Made by a program: the position numbers and the translations under genes. Positions 6,820 through 15,204 of a stretch of DNA of 37,184 bases are shown here, one piece after another (position 1 is the first letter of the stretch; each line of letters opens with the position of its first letter). This DNA comes from JBAVQS01 sp049694275 (lineage in GTDB: Bacteria; Chloroflexota; Anaerolineae; UBA4142; SHND01). The stretch is taken from positions 1 through 37,184 of the forward strand of contig JBAVQS010000166.1 in NCBI GenBank assembly GCA_049694275.1, written 5' to 3'. The notes beneath the pieces were generated by a model that was given only the letters and a program-made list of their open reading frames with translations, was not told the origin of the DNA and did no database searches.

Positions 6820-7431
6820 ATGAGCACTTTAGCTTTGCGGTTGAATACGCTGAAATTAGCGCCTGGTGGTGAGATTGGGCTGTCGCAGATGGCGGATGAA
6901 CAGTTGTTGATGCAGGTCTGTGACCAGAATGTGCAGGCGCTTGAAGTCTTGTATAACCGTTATGCGCCGCGCGCCCTGGGTCTGGCGCTCAAGATTGTCA
7001 AGGATCGCGACCTGGCCGAGCAGGTAATTCAGGATGCCTTTTGGCGGGTATGGCGCAAAGCGGCTCAGTACGAACAGAAAAAGGGACGGTTTAGCACCTG
7101 GCTGTTTACGATCGTGCATAATCTCGCAATCGATCAGATCCGGCGCCGCCGCGGGGATATCTCGCTCGACGAGCCGGACCAGGCGGAAACGATTGAAGCG
7201 CAATTGGGCGGCGAGGACATGGACGATACAGTGGTGCGTGATATCGACGGCGCACAGGTGCGCACGGCGATTCAAACCTTGCCGCAGGCGCAGCGCCAGG
7301 TCATCGAACTGGTCTATTTTGAGGGGATGAGCCATCGCCAGGTTGCCAAAAAGCTCTCGGCGCCGCTGGGGACGATTCACACACGCGCACGGCTGGGCCT
7401 GGAAAAACTGCGGCTGATTATGCCCAGGTAA
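6820..7431 (+). CDS. ECF-family RNA polymerase sigma factor
   Basis: A 203-residue sigma-70-family protein with only regions 2 and 4. Region 2 (about residues 40-105) contains YNRYAPRALGLALKIVKDRDLAEQVIQDAFWRVWRK and FSTWLFTIVHNLAIDQIRRRR, the core-binding and -10 recognition helices. Region 4 (about 148-198) contains LPQAQRQVIELVYFEGMSHRQVAKKL and GTIHTRARLGLEKLR, the -35 helix-turn-helix. A short acidic linker (DISLDEPDQAET) joins them, and 25 extra residues precede region 2. No anti-sigma gene follows: the next feature is a terminator and a convergent tRNA. Control must therefore be elsewhere or through the direct repeats upstream. AAAGGGA precedes the ATG. The overall pattern is closest to SigK-like ECF proteins; the target regulon is unknown. 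Confidence 0.9.
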   Translation: MSTLALRLNTLKLAPGGEIGLSQMADEQLLMQVCDQNVQALEVLYNRYAPRALGLALKIVKDRDLAEQVIQDAFWRVWRKAAQYEQKKGRFSTWLFTIVHNLAIDQIRRRRGDISLDEPDQAETIEAQLGGEDMDDTVVRDIDGAQVRTAIQTLPQAQRQVIELVYFEGMSHRQVAKKLSAPLGTIHTRARLGLEKLRLIMPR

Positions 7432-7466
7432 TTCCCGTGCGGTCAAAACGGAAAACGGCGTCATAA

Positions 7467-7500
7467 AAGAACCAGGTTTCGTATTGAAACCTGGTTCTTG
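7467..7500. terminator. Bidirectional intrinsic terminator shared by the sigma factor and tRNA-Cys
   Basis: A perfect 14-bp stem (7467-7480 with 7486-7499, loop GTATT) lies 35 bp after the sigma-factor stop. On the plus strand it is followed by GTTTTG, on the minus strand by TTTTATG, so it has a short U-tract in both directions. On the minus strand it begins only a few bases past the tRNA 3' end. It therefore fits termination of two convergent transcripts. Confidence 0.85.
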
Positions 7501-7505
7501 TTTTG

Positions 7506-7577
7506 AGGCGACGGGCGGACTCGGACCGCCGATCAGGCTTTTGCAGAGCCTTGCCTTAACCACTTGGCCACGTCGCC
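7506..7577 (-). tRNA. tRNA-Cys (anticodon GCA)
   Basis: The minus strand folds as a cloverleaf. The acceptor stem is GGCGACG/CGTCGCC, the D-arm GCCAAGTGGTTAAGGC, the anticodon stem AGGCT/AGCCT with loop CTGCAAA (anticodon GCA), and the T-arm GGCGG/CCGCC with loop TCCGAGT. U is at the discriminator position, an identity element of tRNA-Cys. The variable loop is short (GATC). The 3' CCA is not encoded: the gene continues CAA. It has its own consensus promoter and a terminator immediately downstream. Confidence 0.95.
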
Positions 7578-7588
7578 ATCCGTTCGTT

Positions 7589-7616
7589 AGTATAATCGTT
7601 TGGTGGTCAGTGTCAA
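7589..7616 (-). promoter_or_regulatory. Consensus sigma-70 promoter of tRNA-Cys
   Basis: Read on the minus strand: TTGACA (complement of 7611-7616), 16 bp, TATACT (complement of 7589-7594), then about 11 bases to the tRNA 5' end at 7577. The -35 box directly abuts the stop codon of the sugar-transferase gene (7619), so the tRNA is an independent unit behind that gene. Confidence 0.8.
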
Positions 7617-7618
7617 AT

Positions 7619-9007
7619 CTAATAGGCGCTTTTGTCACGAAAGAATTTGAGCGCGGTCAGGAGCATGATCTTGAAATCAAACCAGATCGACCAGTGCTCG
7701 ATATAGTACAAATCATATTTGGTTCGTTCCCAGATGGAGGTGTCGCCGCGCAGTCCGTTCACCTGGGCCCAGCCGGTAAGCCCCGCCTTTTCGCGGTGTC
7801 GCTCCATATAGCGCGGCACCATCTGCCGGAACTGCTCCACGAAAACCGGCTGCTCGGGCCGCGGCCCGACCAGGCTCATATGTCCCAAAAAGACATTGAT
7901 GAACTGGGGAAATTCGTCCAGGCTGTATTTGCGCAGGAACCGGCCCAGCCGGGTCGTGCGCGGGTCGTCCTTGACAGTCCAGCGCGCCTGAGCTTCCGCA
8001 TCGAGGACCATGGACCGGAATTTAAACATGGGAAAGGGGGTGGCGTCCAGGCCCATGCGTTCCTGGCAAAAGAGCGACGGCCCCTTCGAGTCGAGCTTGA
8101 CCAGGAGCGCGATCAGCAGCATGACGGGGGAGATGACGATCAACACAACGCCGCTAAAGGCCACATCCACGATGCGCTTGAGCGTCAGCCGCCAGCCGCG
8201 CAGCGCGACATCGCGCATGGCCAGCAGGGGGAGTCCATTCAGATCGCCGATGTTGACCTCAGCCGCCATGATCTGAAAGACATCCGGGAACACCTTGATG
8301 CTCACGCTCCCTTCTTCGCAGCGGGATACGATCGAGAGCAGTTCCTCGTGCGACGCGTCCGGGAGCGCGATGATGACCTCGTCAATGTGCATGTTGCGAA
8401 CGACCGAGCCGAGGTCCGCGGGCCGGCCCAGCACCGGGAGCCCAAGCATCATTTGCCCGATGTGCTCGTCGTCCAGAAACCCGATCGGGCGATACCCCAG
8501 GTGGGGCGAGCCGCGCACTTTTTCCAGGATCATATTGCCGGCTTCACCCGCCCCGACGATCAGCACGCGCAGTTCACCCCACCCCTGTCGATAAAGCAGC
8601 CCCCGCAACAGTCCGTGGATCAGCCGGCCGAGGCTGACGAACAGGAACGTGCTCGCCCAGCCGAAAACGATTAACAGGCGCGGGTATTCCTGATCGCGGA
8701 AAAAGAGGGTGGTGAGCGCGGTGCCGCCGAGGACGCCAATGGCGGTCGCAGGAATCAGCCGGTAGATCTCGTCGATACGCGACTCGCCGCGCCGCAGGTG
8801 ATAGAGGCGGTAAAAGAACAGCACGACGATAATCGCCAGCAGGTGCGGGAGCACGACCGGGCCATAATCCTGAAAACGGCCTGAAACCGAACTGCCGTTG
8901 CTGAAAAACGCGACGGCTTTGTAGGCGATGAAAAAGGCGCCGAGGACGGCGATGATGTCCGTGAGCAGGAGCGATACGCTCAAAATCCAGGTCGCGCGAG
9001 GTTTCAT
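7619..9007 (-). CDS. Polyprenyl-phosphate sugar phosphotransferase (exopolysaccharide priming enzyme)
   Basis: A 462-residue enzyme that should load the first sugar-1-phosphate onto undecaprenyl phosphate to start exopolysaccharide or O-antigen assembly at the inner membrane face. Layout: four to five N-terminal membrane helices (residues 5-140); a Rossmann-like CoA-binding fold (RVLIVGAGEAGNMIL, about 147-161); another membrane segment (VVLIVISPVMLLIALLV); then the catalytic bacterial sugar transferase domain with CQERMG, FKFRSM, LRKYSLDEFPQFINVF, MSLVGPRPE and KAGLTGWAQVNGLRG. Length and layout match the WcaJ/ExoY-type family with full N-terminus. It follows the glycosyltransferase gene by 24 bp on the same strand, so both likely act on one glycan. 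The sugar specificity cannot be read from sequence. Confidence 0.92.
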   Translation of the reverse strand: MKPRATWILSVSLLLTDIIAVLGAFFIAYKAVAFFSNGSSVSGRFQDYGPVVLPHLLAIIVVLFFYRLYHLRRGESRIDEIYRLIPATAIGVLGGTALTTLFFRDQEYPRLLIVFGWASTFLFVSLGRLIHGLLRGLLYRQGWGELRVLIVGAGEAGNMILEKVRGSPHLGYRPIGFLDDEHIGQMMLGLPVLGRPADLGSVVRNMHIDEVIIALPDASHEELLSIVSRCEEGSVSIKVFPDVFQIMAAEVNIGDLNGLPLLAMRDVALRGWRLTLKRIVDVAFSGVVLIVISPVMLLIALLVKLDSKGPSLFCQERMGLDATPFPMFKFRSMVLDAEAQARWTVKDDPRTTRLGRFLRKYSLDEFPQFINVFLGHMSLVGPRPEQPVFVEQFRQMVPRYMERHREKAGLTGWAQVNGLRGDTSIWERTKYDLYYIEHWSIWFDFKIMLLTALKFFRDKSAY

Positions 9008-9031
9008 AAAATGTTTGGACCCAAGCGAAAA

Positions 9032-9928
9032 TCAATGCGAGGCCGTGGGGGATGCCGGGCGGGGCCACACGATCTCGCGCGCGAGCGTCATCCCGCCGCG
9101 CAGCGCAATGCCGCCGACGACGATTGCATGCAACCAGAACGGCGTCGTGCGCGCGTAATGCTTCCGGTAAAAAATATACATCGCACGGTTAAATTCCAAC
9201 TGCGCCTTGCGCGAGCGTTTCGATGCGACCCGTTTATAGTGCAGCACCTGCACGCCGGGATAGTAATAGACCTGCCAGCCGCATTGCTTGAACCGCAACG
9301 CCAGGTCAAGGTCTTCGCCGTACATAAAGTACGCCTCGTCCAGCAGCCCGGCCTGCTGCAGCGCCTGAGTTCGCATCAACATGCAGGCGCCGACCACCGA
9401 ATCGACCTCGGCGGTCTCATTTTCGTCGAGGTAGGTCAGGTTATAGCGCCCAAAGCGGCGTGAGCGAGGCCAGAGCTTGCTCAGCCCGGTCATTCGATAG
9501 AACGACACCTCCGGCGTCGGAAAGCTGCGGCGGCAGGCAAGGTCCAGCGACCCATCGGCCAGCGTCAGGCGGGGCCCGACGACCCCGGCCCTGGGATGGG
9601 CGTCCAGAAAATCCATCAGACCGCGCAGTGCATCGGGGGGCACGACGGTATCCGGGTTCAGCAACAAGAGCGCGCGGGGCGGGATCGGGCCGGCGAGAAA
9701 TTCACGCAGGCCCAGGTTGTTGCCATAGGCAAAGCCGCCGTTGCGCGGACTGGCGATGACGCGCACCGCGGGAAATTCCTGCCGCATCATATCCAGGCTG
9801 CCATCGCTGGAGCAATTGTCGACGACGATGGTTTCAAATTCCAGACCGCGGGCGCTTTCAAGCGATTTGAGGCAATCGCGCAAAACCTCACGCGTATTGT
9901 AATTGAGGATGATAATTCCGAGGTCCAT
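9032..9928 (-). CDS. Family 2 glycosyltransferase (rhamnosyltransferase-like)
   Basis: A 298-residue GT-A fold inverting glycosyltransferase. It opens with GIIILNYNTREVLRDCL and VVDNCSSDGS, carries NGGFAYGNNLG and the metal/nucleotide site LLLNPDT (the DxD-equivalent), then ACRRSFPTP, VVGACMLMR and the catalytic-base region YFMYGEDLDLALR. This arrangement is typical of WbbL-like rhamnosyltransferases acting in surface polysaccharides. A C-terminal hydrophobic stretch (PFWLHAIVVGGIALRGG) could associate with membrane. A TAGAAT box ends 11 bases before the ATG, so the mRNA leader may be very short. It forms a unit with the downstream priming enzyme. Confidence 0.88.
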   Translation of the reverse strand: MDLGIIILNYNTREVLRDCLKSLESARGLEFETIVVDNCSSDGSLDMMRQEFPAVRVIASPRNGGFAYGNNLGLREFLAGPIPPRALLLLNPDTVVPPDALRGLMDFLDAHPRAGVVGPRLTLADGSLDLACRRSFPTPEVSFYRMTGLSKLWPRSRRFGRYNLTYLDENETAEVDSVVGACMLMRTQALQQAGLLDEAYFMYGEDLDLALRFKQCGWQVYYYPGVQVLHYKRVASKRSRKAQLEFNRAMYIFYRKHYARTTPFWLHAIVVGGIALRGGMTLAREIVWPRPASPTASH

Positions 9929-9979
9929 CTTACTGCCCTATTCTAGCACGAGGCCGCCAAAGAGCGAAATGGGTAAAGG

Positions 9980-10834
9980 TTACTGTTCGATGCCCATTTC
10001 GACGATCCGGTCGAGTCGAAAATAGCGTTCCCCATTGCGCAGGTGGCAAAACGCGCGGAGATAAACGATCCTCCCTTCCGCGCGGACGCCGATCGGGCTC
10101 ACCCAGCGCTCGGAGAGGGTCCCCTTCTCATCGCGGTACCGGAGGAACAGCCGGAGGTTGCGCTGCAGCGCCGTTTCGACGAGGGGCGGAACGGGGATTT
10201 CGGAAGCGGCGGGCGCCTGCCAGGGAATCGTCCCCCCCTGCCATTCCAGAAAATCCTGCAGGGTGAGCGCCCCGCGCAGTTGGAGGTTCTTGACGATATA
10301 AGCAAATACCTTTTGGGTGGTCAGTACATCGGCCATCGCGCGGTGCGCCCGGCCGGGATGAATGCCCAGATATTCGGCAACGCGCTGCAGGCCATTCGAC
10401 GGGAAGCGAAAATACTGCCGCAAAAAGGTCAGCGTATCGAGGACCAGGTTGTCAGGGTAGGGCTGCCGGGCCAGTTTGAACTCGTTGGCAATAAAGCCCA
10501 GGTCGAACGGCGCGTTATGCCCCACCACGACCGCATCTGCAAATTCCTCGTATAACCGGGACGTGATCTCAGCGAAGGCCGGCGCGCCGCTCACCTCCCT
10601 ATCGCTAATGCCGTGAATGCGCGCCGCGGCGGCCCCGATGGGCCGCTGTGGGTTGACCAGCGTCTCATAATAGTTTTCCATCACCCCGCCCCGAAAGCGC
10701 GCAAGGGCAATTTCGACGATGCGGTCGCCGTACAGCGGATTCAGCCCGGTCGTCTCGGTATCGACAAAGACGAGCGGAACCTCAGAGATCGAAAGATTGA
10801 GCATAGGATTAACGACAGGCCGCCAGGGGCCCAT
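9980..10834 (-). CDS. DEDDh 3'-5' exonuclease (DnaQ-like) with a C-terminal WYL-like domain
   Basis: A 284-residue protein. The N-terminal 190 residues are a DnaQ/epsilon-type exonuclease with all DEDDh catalytic residues visible: VFVDTETTG (Asp, Glu), HNAPFDLGF (Asp), and HRAMADVL (His, Asp). After a proline-rich linker (IPVPP), residues about 215-284 read LVETALQRNLRLFLRYR...RWVSPIGVRAEGRIVYLRAFCHLRNGERYFRLDRI, which matches the pattern of a WYL domain. WYL domains are known as ligand- or nucleic-acid-sensing modules, mostly in helix-turn-helix regulators. I see no helix-turn-helix here. The first ATG (10834) is only six bases from the preceding stop; ATG at 10804 is an alternative and neither has a clear ribosome site. 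Probably DNA repair or nucleic-acid turnover, controlled by the tail. Confidence 0.85.
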   Translation of the reverse strand: MGPWRPVVNPMLNLSISEVPLVFVDTETTGLNPLYGDRIVEIALARFRGGVMENYYETLVNPQRPIGAAAARIHGISDREVSGAPAFAEITSRLYEEFADAVVVGHNAPFDLGFIANEFKLARQPYPDNLVLDTLTFLRQYFRFPSNGLQRVAEYLGIHPGRAHRAMADVLTTQKVFAYIVKNLQLRGALTLQDFLEWQGGTIPWQAPAASEIPVPPLVETALQRNLRLFLRYRDEKGTLSERWVSPIGVRAEGRIVYLRAFCHLRNGERYFRLDRIVEMGIEQ

Positions 10835-10840
10835 GTCTTT

Positions 10841-12049
10841 TTACAAACCCTTTTGCGGTTCGCCCCCCGGCGCTCCGGATGTCAGCGAAGGATGTGCGCT
10901 CAGTTCCCTCGCCAGTCCGACAAACCCCGCGGCGCCGCGCAGCAGCTCTTCCACCTCAATATATTCGTCCACGGCATGCGCGAGCTTGATGGTGGAGGGA
11001 CCAAAGATCAGAGTCGGGATGCCGGCGACCCCGGCGCTATAACTGCCGTTCGCGCAGTAGGGCGCGACGAAATGCTCTGGCGCGAGTCCGGCCGATTCAA
11101 GCCCGCGCACGGCCAGGCGATACCACTCGCTCGTTTGGTCGAGCGCCCAGGCGGGGAAAAAGTCGGGTTGTTCCAGCGCCTGGCCGGTATAGCAATCGAC
11201 GCGTGCCGTCGTATATTCGACGCTCCAGCCATCGAGCCCTACCAGGGCCCGGCGGAACGAGTCCAGCACGCTCTCCATCGTCTCGCCGCGCATCAGCCGT
11301 CGATCAAAGCGTGCGCGGCACCCATCCGGCACGATGGATTTGCCGGGAAAGGGAAACGATTGAATCTCGGCCAGCTCCATGACCCCTTGCCCCAGAATTT
11401 CATCCTGCGGCAGAGGCATGGCGCGCAGTCGCTCAATCACCGGGATCATTTTATAAACGGCGTTATCTCCCAGGTGCGGGTTGGAGGTATGCGCGGCGCG
11501 CCCGGTTGTGCTGACCCAGACGCCGGTCCGGCCCTTTTGCCCGATCCCGAGCTTGCACTCGCTCGGCTCGCAGATCACGACAAAATCGGGATGAATCCGG
11601 GCCATGACGTGCGAGAGGGCCGCGCCCTCAAGCACCTCTTCGCCCACGCTCCCGGAGACGGCCAGCGTCCCACGAAACTCGGTCCGCGGCAACCGGCCGA
11701 GCGCAACGACCGTTCCAGCCAGCGCCCCTTTCATATCCGTCGAGCCCCGCCCCCAGATTTTGCCTTGGCTCAGCTCGCCGCCAAATGGCGCATAGGTCCA
11801 GTCCTGTGGACTGGTAATCTCGACCGTATCGCTGTGACTGTCGAATAGAATCGTGGGCCCCGGTTCGGTCCCGCGCCGGATGCCGGCGACGCTTCCAAAT
11901 CCGTCAATCCATACCTCGTCATAGCCAAGGGCGCGCATCTTGGCCTCGACCGCACGCGCGACCTCGCGCTCTTGCCCCGGCAGGCTGGGCAGGCGCACCA
12001 GTTCTTGCGTAAACGCGACCACTTCATCGCGCAGGTTCGTGTTCAGCAT
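10841..12049 (-). CDS. M20-family metallohydrolase (ArgE/DapE/YgeY-like)
   Basis: A 402-residue di-zinc amidohydrolase. Ligand motifs of the M20 family are present in order: FDSHSDTVE (His, Asp; about residue 70), GRGSTDMKG (bridging Asp), SVGEEVLEG (general base Glu and zinc Glu) and the C-terminal LAHAVDEYIE (His). The insert between carries the dimerisation domain (GRAAHTSNPHLGDNAVY). The overall pattern resembles YgeY-type hydrolases more than DapE, so the substrate is uncertain: an N-acyl amino acid or small dipeptide. I reject the 65 extra upstream residues because they run into the divergent promoter. ATG 12049 is six bases from a perfect TATAAT, so the message is probably leaderless. 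The exonuclease follows after six bases. Confidence 0.87.
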   Translation of the reverse strand: MLNTNLRDEVVAFTQELVRLPSLPGQEREVARAVEAKMRALGYDEVWIDGFGSVAGIRRGTEPGPTILFDSHSDTVEITSPQDWTYAPFGGELSQGKIWGRGSTDMKGALAGTVVALGRLPRTEFRGTLAVSGSVGEEVLEGAALSHVMARIHPDFVVICEPSECKLGIGQKGRTGVWVSTTGRAAHTSNPHLGDNAVYKMIPVIERLRAMPLPQDEILGQGVMELAEIQSFPFPGKSIVPDGCRARFDRRLMRGETMESVLDSFRRALVGLDGWSVEYTTARVDCYTGQALEQPDFFPAWALDQTSEWYRLAVRGLESAGLAPEHFVAPYCANGSYSAGVAGIPTLIFGPSTIKLAHAVDEYIEVEELLRGAAGFVGLARELSAHPSLTSGAPGGEPQKGL

Positions 12050-12055
12050 GTCGCG

Positions 12056-12061
12056 ATTATA
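12056..12061 (-). promoter_or_regulatory. -10 box positioned for a leaderless mRNA of the M20 hydrolase
   Basis: The complement of 12056-12061 is TATAAT, followed by exactly six bases and the ATG at 12049. Transcription normally starts 6-8 bases past the -10 box, which places the 5' end on the start codon itself. No Shine-Dalgarno motif exists in this gap, and no good -35 box is seen at 16-18 bp. Confidence 0.65.
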
Positions 12062-12143
12062 ACACGATCGCCTGTAAACGGCCCCGAAGCGTAAAGGCGA
12101 TACACGACCCGTGAGGTGGCTGTGCATAAATGGCCCCTTTGCG

Positions 12144-12149
12144 TATAAT
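12144..12149 (+). promoter_or_regulatory. -10 box positioned for a near-leaderless mRNA of the SARP regulator
   Basis: TATAAT at 12144-12149, nine bases before the ATG at 12159 and with no Shine-Dalgarno site between. The predicted leader is 0-3 nt. It faces away from the TATAAT of the M20 gene; the two -10 boxes are 82 bp apart in a 109-bp divergent region. The -35 region is a poor match, which may mean activator dependence. Confidence 0.6.
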
Positions 12150-12158
12150 AAAACTACC

Positions 12159-15100
12159 ATGTCACTGTTGCGGCTTGCCTTTCTCGGCACGATCAAGTTC
12201 GAGCATGATGGGCGCCCGGTCGAGGTTACCTCCGCCAAGGCCATTGCTCTCCTCGCCTATCTCGCGGCGACACGCGAGCCCCAGGCGCGTGAGCGCCTGC
12301 TCGGGCTTCTCTGGGCCAACAGCGCGCAGGAGGCGGCCCGCAAGAACCTCCGCAATACACTCTGGGGGATTGGCAAGGCCTTCGGCGATCATATTCTACG
12401 CGCGGATGAAGAGCATCTGGCGCTCGACGAGAATGTATGGGTGGATGTGCGCGAGTTTGAAAAGCCGGACGCTTCCCTGGACCTTTACCAGGGTGAGTTT
12501 CTGCCGCATTTTGCGCTGCCGGACTCGCCCGAATACGAGATCTGGGCGGATTCAACCCGCGAGCGGCTGGCGCAGATGTATTTGCATGCGTTGAGCTTGC
12601 GGGTTCAGGTGGCGCGACAGGTGGAGAACTGGGTGGAGGTTGGCGCACTGGCGCGCAAGGCGCTGGCGCAAGACAACTTACAAGAGCCCTTGTACCGCGC
12701 GCTCATGGAAGCGGAAGCGCGTTTGGGAGAGCGCAGCGAAGCGCTGCGACAGTATGAAACGCTGCGCATGACGCTGGCGCAAGAGCTGGGGGTCGAGCCG
12801 CTGCCCGCGACTCGTGCCCTGCGCGATGCGATTGCCAACGGCGAGTTTGAGCGCCCGCAGACGCTCCCCGCGCCCCTGCCCGCGCCGCCGGCGGCCCTGC
12901 GCGAGCCGAAACGCGCCGCGGGCCGCGCCCCCTTTGTCGGACGCCAACAGGAACGGGATTCGCTCAACGCCGAATACCTGCGCGCGACCGGCGGCCATGC
13001 GCGGGTCGCGCTGCTGACAGGCGAAGTCGGCATTGGCAAATCGCGCCTCTGGGAGGAATGGTCCGCGCCGCTGGATGGCAGAGCGGTCGTGCTGGAATGC
13101 CGCTGTCTCGAAGCGACGCAGAGCCTCCCCTTTGCGCCGCTCACAGAACTGTTCGGCAACCGGGCCGTTCTGAACCGGCTCGTGACGCCGGGCTCGTCCG
13201 TGCCACGCATCTGGCTGGCGGAACTGGCGCGGCTATTGCCCGAGATTCGCGTCGTCCTTCCCGAACTGCCCATGCTGGCCGGGCTGCCTGCGGAAGAGGA
13301 ACGTCGCCGGATTTTCGAGGCCTTTACCCAGTGCTTGCTCGCGCTGCATGGCCGCCCGTTCGTTCTGTTTGTCGACGACCTGCACTGGGCCGATCACGCC
13401 ACGCTCGACTGGCTCGACTATTTTGTCCACCGCCTGCAGGATGAGCCGCTCTTGTTGATCGCAGCGTACCGCCCGGAAGATGCGCCGGCGCACCTGATTC
13501 AGATGACCGCGCGGTGGGGCCGCGAGGGACTGGCGCGGCGCATTCAGATTGCACGCTTGACACAGGAGGAGGCGCACCTGCTCGTCGCCGCGCTGGCTGG
13601 TCAATCGCAACCGGCGCTGCAGGCCCAGGCCCAGAGCGGCGGCAACCCCTATTTTCTCATCGAGCTGGCGCGTGCCCAGCCGGGCCAGGTCCCCCCCGTG
13701 CTGACAGACCTCGTGCGTGCGCGGCTCGACCTGCTTTCGGATACGGCGCGCCAGGTGCTGCAAGCGGCAGCCATGCTCGAGGCGGATTTTGATTTTGCCG
13801 CGCTGCGCCGCACCAGCGGCCGCGGTGAAGAAGAGACGCTGGATGCGTTGGACACCCTGCTCGACGCGAGCGTGTTGATTGAGCGTGATAGCAGCTATTC
13901 CTTTACGCATCCCCTGGTCGCTACCGTCGTGCGTGAGGGACTGAGCGGCGCCCGGCGTGTATTTTTGCACCGGCGCGCCGCCGAAGCGCTGGAAGCGACT
14001 CGCGCCGGGCACTTGCCGGCCATGGCAGGGCGGCTGGCGGTACATTACGCCGAAGCGGGCGACAAGGTCCGCGCCGCGCAATATGCCGAGATGGCGGGCG
14101 AGCATGCGCTGGCGCTTGCCGCGCCCGAGGAAGCGATCGCCGCTTTTCGCCGCGCCCTCGAATGGGCGCCGACGCCCGGCCGCTCGATGGCGCTCGGGCG
14201 CGTGCTCTTGCAGCAGGTGGAACTGGATGAGGCGCGCGCCGCGTTCGAGACGGCGCTGCACGGGTACGAGGCGGAGGGCGACCGGCGCGGCCGGGCTCGT
14301 GCGGCGATGAGCATCGCCGAGACGTTGTTTCCCTCCGCTCGCTTTGCCGATGCCCAGCGCTGGATGGAACTCGCCTTTCATGCCATTGACCAGGAACATG
14401 ATGCGGAATCGCGCGTGCTGCTCTATTTGCTGCGCGGGTCAAGCGCCGTCAATGCCGGGGATCCGGAAGAGGATGCCCAGGAGATGCTGGACCACGCGGT
14501 GCAGTTGGCGGTCGATCATCAGCTCCCCGATATTGGCGCGCGGGCGAGCTTTATTCGCGGTAACCTTCTGGCCGAACGAGGGGACCTGGCTGCGGCGATC
14601 CGCTCGTATGAGCAGACGAGTGAGTTGGCGCACGCGGCCGGGAACGATTTTCAAGAGGTGCTCGGGCACAACAATGCGGCCTATCACGCGCTCTTGATGG
14701 CGGATCTGGCCGCCGCACATGCGCATATCGACGCCGGGTTGGCCATCGCCGAGGCGCGCGCGCTGCGCCTGCCGCTTCAGCATCTCTATAGCACGCGCGG
14801 GGAGATCGCCCTGGCCGAAAAAAAGTGGGGGGAGGCAGAAGAATGGTTCACCCGCGGGCTGGTTGAAGCCGAGCGGAACCGCAACCGCCGCGAGCAGGCC
14901 AACTATCGCGCCAACCTAGGGCTGGCGGCGCGCGGGCTCGGCGACCTCGACAGCGGGGTCATGCTCATCGAAGCGGCGCGCAGCGAAGCGGCCGAGCTCG
15001 CCGAGCCGCACCTCCAGACCAAGATCGACCTGCACCTGGCCGAGCTGTACCGCGAGCGCGGGGAACGCGCGGCGGCGCTTGAAGCGCTGGACCGCGCACA

Positions 15101-15185
15101 GGCGCGCCTCAAAGGGAGCCAGCGCAAGGGGCTGCAAGCGTGGGCTGCGCGACTGGAGAAGGAAATTCATAAAGCGCGATCGTGA
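12159..15185 (+). CDS. SARP/BTAD-type transcriptional regulator with AAA/STAND ATPase and TPR repeats
   Basis: A 1008-residue regulator. Residues 1-90 form an OmpR-like winged-helix DNA-binding domain (LRLAFLGTIKFEHDGRPVEV, ARERLLGLLW, ARKNLRNTLWGI). Residues about 95-245 are a bacterial transcriptional activation domain of TPR-like helices. An ATPase module follows, with Walker A GEVGIGKSR (about 288-296) and Walker B VLFVDDLHWAD (about 402-412), then a STAND-type helical region. The last 400 residues are repeated helical pairs of TPR type (AAFRRALEW, AAIRSYEQT, EEWFTRGLVEAE). Proteins of this build act as ATP-switched activators that sense a ligand or partner through the TPR part. Start taken at the ATG next to TATAAT; upstream in-frame GTG has no support. 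Target genes are unknown; the two kinases downstream are candidates by position only. Confidence 0.92.
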   Translation: MSLLRLAFLGTIKFEHDGRPVEVTSAKAIALLAYLAATREPQARERLLGLLWANSAQEAARKNLRNTLWGIGKAFGDHILRADEEHLALDENVWVDVREFEKPDASLDLYQGEFLPHFALPDSPEYEIWADSTRERLAQMYLHALSLRVQVARQVENWVEVGALARKALAQDNLQEPLYRALMEAEARLGERSEALRQYETLRMTLAQELGVEPLPATRALRDAIANGEFERPQTLPAPLPAPPAALREPKRAAGRAPFVGRQQERDSLNAEYLRATGGHARVALLTGEVGIGKSRLWEEWSAPLDGRAVVLECRCLEATQSLPFAPLTELFGNRAVLNRLVTPGSSVPRIWLAELARLLPEIRVVLPELPMLAGLPAEEERRRIFEAFTQCLLALHGRPFVLFVDDLHWADHATLDWLDYFVHRLQDEPLLLIAAYRPEDAPAHLIQMTARWGREGLARRIQIARLTQEEAHLLVAALAGQSQPALQAQAQSGGNPYFLIELARAQPGQVPPVLTDLVRARLDLLSDTARQVLQAAAMLEADFDFAALRRTSGRGEEETLDALDTLLDASVLIERDSSYSFTHPLVATVVREGLSGARRVFLHRRAAEALEATRAGHLPAMAGRLAVHYAEAGDKVRAAQYAEMAGEHALALAAPEEAIAAFRRALEWAPTPGRSMALGRVLLQQVELDEARAAFETALHGYEAEGDRRGRARAAMSIAETLFPSARFADAQRWMELAFHAIDQEHDAESRVLLYLLRGSSAVNAGDPEEDAQEMLDHAVQLAVDHQLPDIGARASFIRGNLLAERGDLAAAIRSYEQTSELAHAAGNDFQEVLGHNNAAYHALLMADLAAAHAHIDAGLAIAEARALRLPLQHLYSTRGEIALAEKKWGEAEEWFTRGLVEAERNRNRREQANYRANLGLAARGLGDLDSGVMLIEAARSEAAELAEPHLQTKIDLHLAELYRERGERAAALEALDRAQARLKGSQRKGLQAWAARLEKEIHKARS

Positions 15186-15204
15186 AACCAAAGGGGTGGT
15201 TAGT

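Noticed and set aside
7484..8674. A 396-codon plus-strand frame opposite the sugar transferase, and a 411-codon one at 10613-11848.
   Set aside because: The first starts inside the terminator and tRNA; both lie opposite well-recognised enzymes and have the composition of shadow frames.
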